Positions 6,011-13,739 of a DNA stretch of 19,609 nt are shown here, piece by piece. The notes below the pieces were generated by a model. That model ran no database searches and was not told where the DNA came from. It was given only the letters and a program-made list of their open reading frames with translations. The position numbers and the translations under genes are program-made. The stretch's first letter is position 1, and each line of letters opens with the position of its first letter. This DNA comes from Rhizobacter sp. (GTDB taxonomy: Bacteria; Pseudomonadota; Gammaproteobacteria; Burkholderiales; Burkholderiaceae_C). The stretch spans positions 1 to 19,609 of the forward strand of contig JANYBE010000480.1 in assembly GCA_025360945.1 (NCBI GenBank), given 5' to 3'.

Positions 6011-7477
6011 ATGGATCAACCCGCCGATCACCCGACGCTGAAGGACATCGCCGACATGGCGATGCACCAGCGCGGCCTCGAGCCCGACTTTCCGGGTGCT
6101 GCGCAGCAGGAAGCGCGGGCCCTGCACCCGGTCGCGGTGAGTGCCGACGCCTCGATTCGCGATCTGCGCTCGCTGCTGTGGTGCTCGATCGACAACGACG
6201 ACTCGCACGACCTCGACCAGCTCAGCGTCGCGCAGCAGGACGCCAATGGCAGCGTGCGTGTGCTGATCGCGATCGCCGATGTGGATGTGCTGGTGCGCCC
6301 CGGCAGCGCGATCGACGCGCATGCGCGCCGCAACACGACCTCGGTCTACACCGCTGCCGGCGTTTACCCGATGCTGCCGCTGCGCCTGTCCACCGACCTC
6401 AGTTCGCTGAATGAGGCGCAGGACCGCGCGGCGCTCGTAGTCGAGGTTTGTGTCGGTGTGGACGGTGTCGCCGGCGACGGCGAGATCTACCGCGCGTGGG
6501 TGCGCAACCAGGCGCAGCTCACCTATGACGGCGTCGCTGCGTGGCTCGATGGCAAGGCGGCCGCACCGGCGCGGCTCGCAGCGGTGCCGGGGCTCGAAGA
6601 CCAGCTGCGCATGCAGGAGCGGGCTGGTCAGGCCCTGCAGGAGGCGCGCCGCCGTCACGGCGCGCTAAGCCTGAGCACGAACGAAGCCCGGCCTGTGTTT
6701 CTCGATGGCGTGCTCACCGACCTGCGCGCCGATGTGGGCAACCGCGCGAAGGACATGATCGCCGGCTTCATGATCGCGGCCAATGGCGTGAGCGCGCGCT
6801 ACCTCGACCACAAAGGCTCACCGTCGCTGCGCCGGTTGCTGCGTGTGCCCGAGCGCTGGGACAAGATCGTCAGCATCGCCGCCGGCCTGGGCGAGGCGCT
6901 GCCCTCGAGCCCAAGCGCGCTGGCGCTCGACTCGTTTCTCGGCAAGCGCCGTGTTGCCGCGCCAGACAATTTTCCCGAGCTGTCGCTGTCCATCGTCAAG
7001 CTGCTCGGCTCGGGCGAATACATGATGACGCGGCCGGGCCAAGCCGTGGTCGGACACTTCGGCCTTGCAGTGAACGACTATACGCACTCGACTGCGCCGA
7101 ATCGGCGCTACCCGGATTTGGTCACGCACCGATTGCTGAAAGCCGCAATGGTCGGGGCCGCGCCACCGTTGGGTGACCCCGAACTCGTCGAACTCGCTGC
7201 GCATTGCACCTTGCAGGAAGACAACGCCGCCAAGGTCGAGCGCCAGGTGCGCAAGTCGGCCGCTGCGGTGCTACTCGAACCGCGCATCGGCCAGTGTTTC
7301 GACGGTATCGTCACCGGTGTGTCGAACAAGGGTACCTGGGTGCGCATCGTGCATCCGATCGCCGAGGGCCGCATCGTGCACGGCTTCGAGGGGCTCGACG
7401 TGGCCGACCGCGTGCGCGTCGTGCTGGTGGCTGTCGATGCGCGGCGAGGCTTCATCGATTTCAAGCGTGTGAACTGA
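6011..7477 (+). CDS. RNB-domain (RNase II/R-like) ribonuclease
   Basis: A 488-residue exoribonuclease of the RNase II/R superfamily, expected to degrade RNA 3' to 5'. The acidic metal-binding cluster is CSIDNDDSHDLDQ, with D61, D67 and D69 in the spacing of the RNase II aspartates; the position of the fourth aspartate carries Gln70. Later RNB motifs include YPMLPLRLSTDLSSLNE and YTHSTAPNRRYPDLVTHRLL (about 357-376). A C-terminal S1-like segment, IGQCFDGIVTGVSNKGTWVRI onward, occupies about 426-488. It is shorter than RNase R because the N-terminal cold-shock domains are absent, as in a compact RNB subfamily. The frame is open upstream to 5618, but the ATG at 6011 has a GAGAG site 8 bases before it and begins the conserved part. 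It probably forms a transcription unit with the hydrolase 12 bases downstream. Confidence 0.88.
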   Translation: MDQPADHPTLKDIADMAMHQRGLEPDFPGAAQQEARALHPVAVSADASIRDLRSLLWCSIDNDDSHDLDQLSVAQQDANGSVRVLIAIADVDVLVRPGSAIDAHARRNTTSVYTAAGVYPMLPLRLSTDLSSLNEAQDRAALVVEVCVGVDGVAGDGEIYRAWVRNQAQLTYDGVAAWLDGKAAAPARLAAVPGLEDQLRMQERAGQALQEARRRHGALSLSTNEARPVFLDGVLTDLRADVGNRAKDMIAGFMIAANGVSARYLDHKGSPSLRRLLRVPERWDKIVSIAAGLGEALPSSPSALALDSFLGKRRVAAPDNFPELSLSIVKLLGSGEYMMTRPGQAVVGHFGLAVNDYTHSTAPNRRYPDLVTHRLLKAAMVGAAPPLGDPELVELAAHCTLQEDNAAKVERQVRKSAAAVLLEPRIGQCFDGIVTGVSNKGTWVRIVHPIAEGRIVHGFEGLDVADRVRVVLVAVDARRGFIDFKRVN

Positions 7478-7489
7478 AGGGGACGACGG

Positions 7490-8868
7490 TTGAACCGATG
7501 GCTGCAAGCGGCGCTGGGCCAAATCCCCGGCTACATCCAGCATCAGATGCGCGTCAGCGAGCAGCCGGGCTGCGCGATTGCGATCGCGCACCACGGCAAG
7601 CTCGTGCTCGAGCAGGCCTTCGGCCACGCCGATCTCGCAGCGGGCAAGCCGCTTACCCCGCGCCATCGCTTTCGCGTGGCGTCGCACTCGAAGAGCTTCA
7701 CCACCGCCGGCGTGCTCAAGCTTCGCGAGCAGGGGCGGCTGACTCTAGACGATGCGGTCGGTAGGTACGTGGCCGAGCTGCACCCGAAGGTTGCGGCCAT
7801 CACCCGGGCCAGCTCCTCGCGCACGCCGGAGGCGTGGTGCGCGATGGCCCGGATGCTGGCCAGTGGAGCCAGCGCCGACCATTCATCAACGCCGCGGAAC
7901 TGCGCGCCGACCTGGCCAACGGCCCGACCATCGCGACGAACACGCGTTTCAAGTATTCGAACCACGGCTACGGCCTCGTCGGCGTGGCGATCGAGGCGAT
8001 CACCGGCGAGCCCTACACCGAGTGGATCGGGCGCGAGATCATCAAGGCCTCGGGCCTGCACGAGACCACGCCCGACGGCCCGATCGCGCCGGGAATCCCG
8101 TTCGCGCGCGGCCACAGCTCGAAACACCCGCTGGGTCGGCGCGTCGTGATCCCGGGAGAGAACGCGACGAACGCGGTCGCCGCGGCGACTGGCTTTGTCA
8201 GCAGCGCCGGCGATCTCGCGTGCTTCTTCGCGAGCCTGCAGCCAGCGGCGAAGAAGAGCGTGCTGTCGGTGGCGAGCCGGCGCGAGATGAACCGCCGCCA
8301 GTGGAAGGAGGAGCACTCGAGCCTCGCCCGCTGGTACGGCCTGGGCACGATCTGCGGCACGCTGGCTGACTGGGACTGGTGCGGCCACTCGGGTGGCTTT
8401 CCTGGCACGATCACGCGCACAGTCAGCGTGCCGGCGCAGGGCCTGACAGTATCGGTGCTGACGAACGCGGCCGACGGGCTGTCGCACGCGTGGCTCGACG
8501 GCGTGCTGCACATCCTGCGCACGCATGCGCTGCGTGGGGCTCCATCGCGCAAGGCGGCCTCGTGGACCGGCCGTTGGTGGAGCCTGTGGGGCGCGCTGGA
8601 TCTGGTGCCGGTGAACGGCCGCGTGCTAGTCGCGAATCCGTCGCTGCCGAACCCGATGCTCGATGCGAGCGAGATCGACGTCGCGGGCAAGCGCGCCGGC
8701 GCCTCGCACGGCCGCGTCGTGCTCGCCGGCGGCTACATGAGCCACGGCGAGCCGGCGCGTCTGGTGTTCGACGCGCGCGGCAAGCCCGCGCAGTTCTGGC
8801 TCGGCGGAACCTGCTACTTGCCCGAGGCGAAAGTTGCGAAGGAGCTGACGCAGCGCTACGGCGCGTGA
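7490..8868 (+). pseudogene. Serine beta-lactamase-like hydrolase interrupted by one frameshift
   Basis: Two overlapping frames together encode one class C beta-lactamase/esterase-like serine hydrolase of about 459 residues. The first frame supplies FRVASHSKSF with the catalytic Ser65-x-x-Lys68. The second frame supplies KYSNHGYG with the Tyr-x-Asn motif and WCGHSGGFPG, the third active-site motif, then a C-terminal beta-sandwich-like region. The switch occurs at the G run 7806-7808: restoring one base gives ITRGQLLAHAGGVVRDG, the usual helix after the first motif. The TTG start at 7490 has an AAGGGG site 7 bases upstream and lies 12 bases after the ribonuclease stop. The rest of the protein is well preserved, so the shift is recent or a sequencing error. 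The substrate is unknown, possibly a peptide or ester. Confidence 0.8.
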
Positions 8869-8878
8869 ACCGCCGCGC

Positions 8879-9094
8879 TCAGCCCCGCGCGTTCTCGCGC
8901 AGCCACCCGCTGGCCTGGCCGCGCGTCGCGAGCGCGAGCTTTTCGAGGATGCTGGTGGCATGGCGCTTGACGGTGTGCGGGCTGACGTCGAGTACCCGCG
9001 CGATCAGCTTGTTGCTGTCGCCGGCGGGGATGCGCTCCAGCACCTCGCGCTCGCGGCTGCTCAGGTTGGCGGTGTCGCCTCCCAGGGCGCGACG
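8879..9094 (-). pseudogene. C-terminal HTH fragment of a LuxR-type regulator
   Basis: On the minus strand the 3' part reads ANLSSREREVLERIPAGDSN, then KLIARVLDVSPHTVKRHATS and ILEKLALATRGQASGWLREN. This is a complete GerE/LuxR winged-helix DNA-binding domain with the conserved REREVL and SPHTVKRH recognition helix. The upstream sensory or ATPase region is missing. The frame can be followed only a short way (about ALGGDT) before it enters the 3' end of the lysR gene, and no plausible start codon with a ribosome site is present. The fragment overlaps the last 30 or so bases of the LysR frame, so the breakpoint lies near 9080-9095. It is most likely a deletion remnant; the wording of the helices suggests the large MalT-like LuxR subgroup, but that is weak. 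Confidence 0.72.
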
Positions 9095-9976
9095 CCCTTG
9101 AACGCCGCGGCGAGAAAATCCGCCATCGCCCGAACCTTAGCACTGAGATGACGCCGGCTCGGGTAGACCGCGAGCACGTCGATGTCGTGCATGCGGTAGC
9201 TGGGCATCAGCGGCACGAGTGTGCCGGCGCGCAGATCGTCGCCGATCAGGAAGGTGGGCTGCCAGATCACGCCCATGCCAGCTAGCGCGGCGGCCCGTGC
9301 GGTGTCGCCGTTGTTGGTGTGCATGACGCAGGGCACTCGCACCCTGTGTTCGCGGCCGGCGTCGTCGGCAAACTTCCATTCGTCGGCCGCCACGGCATAG
9401 GTGTAGCCGATGCAGGCGTGTTCGGCGAGGTCGCTCGGCTGCTTCGGCCGACCGTGCTTGCGCACGTAGGCCGGTGACGCACAGACGATGTTCCGCGAGG
9501 TCGCGAGCTTGCGTGCCGCGTGCGCCTGCGAGCCGGCAAGAGAAATGCGCACACCGAGGTCGTAGCCCTCCTCGACGAGGTCGACGACGCGGTCGATCAG
9601 CGCCACGTCGAGCTCGACCTCGGGGTAGATCTTCGCGAACTTCGGCCACAGCGGCGCCAGGTGCAGGATGCCGAAGCTAAGAGGTACGTTGATGCGCAGG
9701 CGTCCGCGCGGGTGCAGCGTGGCCGACGCGGTGATCGCCTCGGCCTCGGCGACATCGTCGAGCACGGCCTTCGCGCGCTCGTACAGTGCCTCACCGCTGT
9801 CGGTCAGCGACAGCTTGCGCGAATGCCGGTTCAGCAGCCGGGTGCCTAGGTGCGATTCGAGCTCGACTATGTAGCGGGTGACGTTGGCGGGCGAGGTGTT
9901 CAGCGCTTCGGCGGCGCGCGAAGCCCTGCTTGGCGACGACGGAGACGAACACCTCGAAGGCACGCAATCGGTCCAT
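9061..9976 (-). pseudogene. LysR-family transcriptional regulator with N-terminal frameshift
   Basis: The ATG at 9974-9976, with an AAGGAG site 7 bases upstream, starts MDRLRAFEVFVSVVAKQGFA, the normal first helix of a LysR DNA-binding domain. The continuation AAEALNTSPANVTRYIVELE and SHLGTRLLNRHSRKLSLTDSG is in another frame. The shift falls in the GC repeat around 9913-9920: gaining two bases or losing one restores GFARAAEAL. The rest is a full effector-binding domain (RLRINVPLSFGILHLAPLWP to VRAMADFLAAAF). Restored length is about 305 residues, normal for the CrgA-like LysR group. The extreme C-terminus (APWEATPPT) may be altered by the deletion next to it. It is divergent to the SDR scar, the usual LysR-target arrangement. 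Without correction the protein lacks its recognition helix. Confidence 0.8.
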
Positions 9977-9989
9977 GGTCGGCTCCTTG

Positions 9990-10006
9990 ATTCATGAAAG
10001 CTGAAT
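9990..10006. promoter_or_regulatory. Possible LysR-type binding site
   Basis: ATTCATGAAAGCTGAAT is an inverted repeat (ATTCA, 7-base spacer, TGAAT) containing a T-N11-A core, located just upstream of the lysR start in the divergent intergenic region. This is the form and place expected for autoregulation by a LysR-type protein. Support is from symmetry and position only. Confidence 0.45.
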
Positions 10007-10027
10007 TAATTGTGCACTTCGTGGACA

Positions 10028-10056
10028 TTGTTGCCATTAAAGATGAACCGTACATT
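10028..10056 (+). promoter_or_regulatory. Possible promoter of the SDR gene remnant
   Basis: TTGTTG (10028-10033) and TACATT (10051-10056) are spaced by 17 bases and lie upstream of the SDR remnant. The -10 match is moderate. Transcription would start about 30 bases before the ATG. Confidence 0.4.
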
Positions 10057-10089
10057 GGATTCATTGCAACCACTCCTCAGGAGCTCACC

Positions 10090-10215
10090 ATGAACCGACT
10101 TATCGACAAGCGTGCCCTCATCACCGGCGGCACCAGCGGCATCGGCCTCGAAACCGCACGCCAGTTCCTCGCCGAAGGCGCGCGCATCGAGGTTTCGGGC
10201 GGCCAGTTCATCTAG
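10090..10215 (+). pseudogene. Short-chain dehydrogenase scar: N- and C-terminal ends fused, centre deleted
   Basis: The ATG at 10090 has a clear AGGAG site 6 bases upstream. The 41-residue product begins with RALITGGTSGIGLETARQFL, the cofactor-binding motif TGGxxGIG of classical SDRs, continues to about GARI, then jumps to EVSGGQFI and a stop. That ending resembles the last residues of full-length SDRs (typically xVxGGQF). The roughly 200 residues between, including the catalytic Ser, Tyr and Lys, are gone. The stop is 4 bases from the convergent yjfF stop. The original gene was presumably under control of the adjacent divergent lysR. The peptide cannot be an enzyme. Confidence 0.78.
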
Positions 10216-10219
10216 GCCG

Positions 10220-11188
10220 TCACCGCCGTGACTCGAAAGCGCGCTGCAGCAGGCAGAATACGAACAGCAGCGCGCCGATCACAATGCGCGTCCACCATGA
10301 GCTCAAGGACCCGTCGAACGCGATCAACGTCTGGATGATGCCCAGGATCAGCACGCCGAACAGCGTGCCGGCGACAAAGCCGACACCGCCGCTGAGCAGC
10401 GTCCCTCCGATCACGACAGCGGCGATCGCGTCGAGCTCCAGCCCTACCGCGTGCAGGCCGTAGCCGGAGAGCATGTAGAACGTGAACACCACGCCGGCCA
10501 GCGCCGAGCAAAAGCCGCTGAATGTGTAGACCAGCACCGTGGTTCGCGCGACCGGCAGGCCCATCAGCAGGGCCGAGGGCTCGCTGCCGCCGATCGCATA
10601 CACGGTGCGGCCGAACTCGGTCGCATGCGCGAGCCAAATGCCGAGCGCGATCATCGCCAGCGCGATCAGTGCGCCGACGGTGATGGACGCACCTGCGCCC
10701 CACAGCGGGATGCGTGCTTGCGAGATCGCCGTATAGGTTGCATCTGCGATGCTGATCGAGTCGATGCTGATTAGATAACACAGCCCGCGCGCCAAGAACA
10801 TGCCGGCGAGCGTGACAATGAAGGGTTGCAGGCGAAAGCGCTGGATCAGCCAGCCCATAAAAGCGCCGAATGCGGTGCCGATCGCGAGCACCAGCGGAAT
10901 GGCCTGCCACGCGCTCCAGTGCCGGTGCTCGACGAGCGCGGCCGAGATCATCGTGGTGAGCGCGATCACCGAGCCGACCGACAGGTCGATGCCGCCAGAC
11001 AGGATCACGAATGTCATGCCGACGCCGACGATGCACAGGAAGGCGTTGTCGATCAGCAGGTTCAGGAACACCTGAGCCGAGAAGAAACCGGTGTATGCGA
11101 CCGAGCCGTAGCCGGCGGTGAGCGCGAATACGACGATTGTGCCGAGCAGCGGCACGTAGCGCGAGTCCAACTTCATAGTCGAGGTCAT
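10220..11188 (-). CDS. yjfF: Sugar ABC transporter permease YjfF
   Basis: One of two inner-membrane permeases of a CUT2-family importer orthologous to the E. coli YtfQRT-YjfF galactofuranose system. The 322 residues are dominated by hydrophobic helices (about 8-10 segments). The family stretch VGVGMTFVILSGGIDLSVGS lies near residues 54-73, and the cytoplasmic coupling region AIGGSEPSALLMGLPVARTT follows further on. The start is chosen at 11188, where ATGA overlaps the ytfT stop. It is the last gene of the minus-strand operon, ending 4 bases from the convergent SDR scar; no T-rich terminator is evident. The permease type is certain; the transported sugar is inferred from the locus. Confidence 0.9.
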   Translation of the reverse strand: MTSTMKLDSRYVPLLGTIVVFALTAGYGSVAYTGFFSAQVFLNLLIDNAFLCIVGVGMTFVILSGGIDLSVGSVIALTTMISAALVEHRHWSAWQAIPLVLAIGTAFGAFMGWLIQRFRLQPFIVTLAGMFLARGLCYLISIDSISIADATYTAISQARIPLWGAGASITVGALIALAMIALGIWLAHATEFGRTVYAIGGSEPSALLMGLPVARTTVLVYTFSGFCSALAGVVFTFYMLSGYGLHAVGLELDAIAAVVIGGTLLSGGVGFVAGTLFGVLILGIIQTLIAFDGSLSSWWTRIVIGALLFVFCLLQRAFESRR

Positions 11189-12228
11189 CGCGCGCCACCC
11201 GCGGTCGGCCGCAGCAACCAGCCCCGCAGCGCGGCGCGGAATTCCGCAGACTGCATCAGCATCACAACGAACACGACAGCGGCCTTCACGACCATGTTGA
11301 TCTCGGGCGGCACGCCGATCGAGTAGATCGTCGAGGTCAGCGTCTGGATGATCAACGCGCCCAGCACGCTGCCGGCGAGGCTGAAGCGGCCGCCGGTCAG
11401 CAGCGTGCCACCCAGCGTCACGGCGAGGATCGCGTCCAGCTCCATCAGCATGCCGGCGTTGTTGCCGTCAGCGCTCTTCACGTTCGAGCTGATCACGAGG
11501 CCGGCGACACCGGACGCGAAGCCGCAGAACCCATAGACGCAGATCGTGATCAGCCGCTCGTGAAGACCTGCAAGGCGCGCCGCCGCCGGGTTGATGCCGA
11601 TGGCCTGGATGAACAGGCCCAGCGCGGTGCGCGTCATCAACAGATGTAGCGCGATCCACACGGCCGCGGCGATAAACACTGCAAATGGCAGCCCGAGCAA
11701 GAAGCCGTTGCCGAGAAAAAAGAACGGCGCGTAGTAGACCGTGATGATCTGGCCGCCGGTGAGCAGCTGCGCGATGCCGCGGCCGGCGACCATCAGGATC
11801 AGCGTCGCGATGATGGGCTGCATGCCAACCTTGGCGACGAGCAGGCCGTTCCACAGCCCGCACAGCGCTGCGATCACCAGTGCGCTGACGATCGCCACAC
11901 TCATCGGAAAGCGGCTGACGTGCGTCTGCACGCCGTCCTTCACGACCAGCTCGCCGCCGATCATCAGTGCCGCGACGGCCGCGGCGATCGCGACGGTCGC
12001 GCCGACCGAGATGTCGATGCCTCGCGTGGCGATCACCAGCGTCATGCCGAGCGCGACCATCGCGAGCGGCGCGGCGCGGTTCAGGATGTCGATCACGCTG
12101 CCGTAGAGGTGGCCGTCACGCCATTGCAAATGCCAGAAGCCGGGGTTGAAGACGGCGTTCACAGCGAGCAGCAACACGAGTGTGGCGAACGGCCACAGCA
12201 GCCGATGGCGCAGCAAAGTCTTGGTCAT
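11185..12228 (-). CDS. ytfT: Sugar ABC transporter permease YtfT
   Basis: The second permease of the same importer, 347 residues with multiple hydrophobic helices. It pairs with YjfF to form a heterodimeric channel, a feature of the YtfT/YjfF type, whereas most CUT2 importers have a single permease gene. The motif ALGMTLVIATRGIDISVGAT (about 58-77) and the coupling segment AIGINPAAARLAGLHERLIT are recognisable, as is GMLMELDAILAVTLGGTLLT. A periplasmic loop around residues 25-45 carries NPGFWHLQWRDGHLYGSV, typical of YtfT. It overlaps ytfR upstream and yjfF downstream by 4 bases each, indicating coupled translation. Confidence 0.91.
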   Translation of the reverse strand: MTKTLLRHRLLWPFATLVLLLAVNAVFNPGFWHLQWRDGHLYGSVIDILNRAAPLAMVALGMTLVIATRGIDISVGATVAIAAAVAALMIGGELVVKDGVQTHVSRFPMSVAIVSALVIAALCGLWNGLLVAKVGMQPIIATLILMVAGRGIAQLLTGGQIITVYYAPFFFLGNGFLLGLPFAVFIAAAVWIALHLLMTRTALGLFIQAIGINPAAARLAGLHERLITICVYGFCGFASGVAGLVISSNVKSADGNNAGMLMELDAILAVTLGGTLLTGGRFSLAGSVLGALIIQTLTSTIYSIGVPPEINMVVKAAVVFVVMLMQSAEFRAALRGWLLRPTAGGAR

Positions 12229-13733
12229 GTTCCGGCCGCGATCAGGTGGTAGACGGCCTGCTCCGAGCTGTTGCCCGGCAGCTCGCCGACCTTGCTGCGG
12301 TCGCGCATCACGACGATGCGATCCGACACGCGCACCACTTCGTCCATCTCCGACGAGATAAACAGCACGGCCATACCGCCGCGGGCGAGCGCCAAGATCT
12401 CATTCATGATTTCTTGCTTGGCCGCGACATCGATGCCGCGCGTCGGCTCGTCAAGGATCAAAAGCCGCGGCTCGGTCGCGAGCCAGCGCGCGAGCACGAC
12501 CTTTTGCTGGTTGCCGCCCGAGAGCAGCGCGATGGGCGTGTCGGTGTCGGGGGTCTTGATGCCCAGCGCCTGCACGAAGCGATCGGCGATCTCCTTCTGC
12601 CGCGTTGGCGACAGATAGCTCCAGATCCCCAGTCGCGCTTGCAGCGCGAGCGCGACGTTCTCGCGCACCGACAGCTCGGCGATGATGCCCTCGACCTTGC
12701 GCTCTTCGGGGCACATGCCCAGGCCATGACGGATCGCCTGCGCGGGGCTGTCGAAACGCACGCGTTCGCCGGCCACGCGCAGCTCGCCGCTGTCGCTGCG
12801 GTCTAGGCCGAACAGCAGCCGCGCGAGCTCGGTGCGACCTGAGCCGAGCAGGCCGCCAACGCCGACGACCTCGCCGCCGTGCAGGCTCAGGTCGACCGGA
12901 TTCAGCTGGCCGCGCCGGCCGAAACCGCGAGCCTCGAGCAGCGCCGGACCGGTCGCCGTATTCGGATGCTCGTTGCGACCCGCAGCTGCGCTCAGCTCGC
13001 GCCCGACCATGGCGGTGATCAGCGCGGCGGGTGGCAGCTCTGCCTTCAGGTATTCGCCGACCCGCTCGCCGTTGCGCAGCACCGTGATGCGGTCCGAGAT
13101 CGCATACATCTGTTCGAGGAAATGGGTGACGAATAGGATCGCCATGCCCTCAGCGCGCAACTGGCGCAGCACGCCGAACAGGCGTTTGACCTCCTGTTCG
13201 TCGAGGCTGGACGTGGGCTCGTCGAGGATCAGCACCTTGGCCTCGACGCTCAGCGCCCGCGCGATCGCGACCATCTGCTGTACCGCTACGTGAAAGCTCG
13301 ACAGCAGCCGCGTCACGTCGATGTCGAGGTTGAGCCGCGCGAGCAGCGCGCGCGCGTCGATCTGCATGCGCGACCAGTCTATGCGCCAGAACCCGGCCGC
13401 GCTCTTGCGCGGGTAGCGACCGGCGAAAATGTTCTCCGCCACCGAGAGATTCGGGCAGAGGTTCACCTCCTGGTAAACGGTGCTGATGCCCAGCCGCTGC
13501 GCTGCAGCCGGCGAGCCCGGATGAATCACCTCACCGCCCAACCGCAACTCGCCCGCATCTGCCGGATAGACGCCCGTCAGCACCTTGATTAGCGTCGACT
13601 TGCCGGCGCCGTTCTGCCCCATCAGCGCGTGGACTTCGCCGGCGAAGAGTCGCAAGTCCACGCCCGACAAGGCGAGCACACCCGTGAAGCGGCGCGTAAG
13701 CCCGCGCGCTTCGAGTACGACGTGCGAGCTCAA
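12225..13733 (-). CDS. ytfR: Sugar ABC transporter ATP-binding protein YtfR (two ATPase domains)
   Basis: A 502-residue double ATPase that powers the importer. Domain one (about 1-240) has Walker A GQNGAGKST at 39-47 and Walker B LILDEPTSSLD. Its signature region, LSSFHVAVQQMVAIARAL, lacks the full LSGGQ. Domain two has the relaxed P-loop LLGSGRTELARLL, the proper signature LSGGNQQKVVLARWLA and Walker B LLILDEPTRGIDVAAK. This split of one canonical and one modified site is normal for CUT2 ATPases such as RbsA and AraG. It starts 6 bases after the ytfQ stop and overlaps ytfT by 4 bases. The protein is cytoplasmic, attached to the membrane through the permeases. Confidence 0.94.
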   Translation of the reverse strand: MSSHVVLEARGLTRRFTGVLALSGVDLRLFAGEVHALMGQNGAGKSTLIKVLTGVYPADAGELRLGGEVIHPGSPAAAQRLGISTVYQEVNLCPNLSVAENIFAGRYPRKSAAGFWRIDWSRMQIDARALLARLNLDIDVTRLLSSFHVAVQQMVAIARALSVEAKVLILDEPTSSLDEQEVKRLFGVLRQLRAEGMAILFVTHFLEQMYAISDRITVLRNGERVGEYLKAELPPAALITAMVGRELSAAAGRNEHPNTATGPALLEARGFGRRGQLNPVDLSLHGGEVVGVGGLLGSGRTELARLLFGLDRSDSGELRVAGERVRFDSPAQAIRHGLGMCPEERKVEGIIAELSVRENVALALQARLGIWSYLSPTRQKEIADRFVQALGIKTPDTDTPIALLSGGNQQKVVLARWLATEPRLLILDEPTRGIDVAAKQEIMNEILALARGGMAVLFISSEMDEVVRVSDRIVVMRDRSKVGELPGNSSEQAVYHLIAAGT

Positions 13734-13739
13734 AAGACG

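Noticed and set aside
5870..6658. Minus-strand open frame of 262 codons over the 5' part of the ribonuclease
   Set aside because: No recognisable domain. It is opposite a strongly conserved plus-strand coding sequence.
8866..8882. Possible bidirectional terminator between the hydrolase and the LuxR fragment
   Set aside because: The gap is only about 10 bases. It is GC-rich but shows no convincing stem followed by a T run on either strand.
9994..10089. Earlier ATG for the SDR remnant
   Set aside because: It lies in the lysR-SDR promoter region. The ATG at 10090 has a strong AGGAG site and matches where SDR proteins begin.
10216..10219. Terminator between the convergent SDR scar and yjfF
   Set aside because: Only 4 bases separate the stops. 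No hairpin with a T tract could be found by eye nearby.
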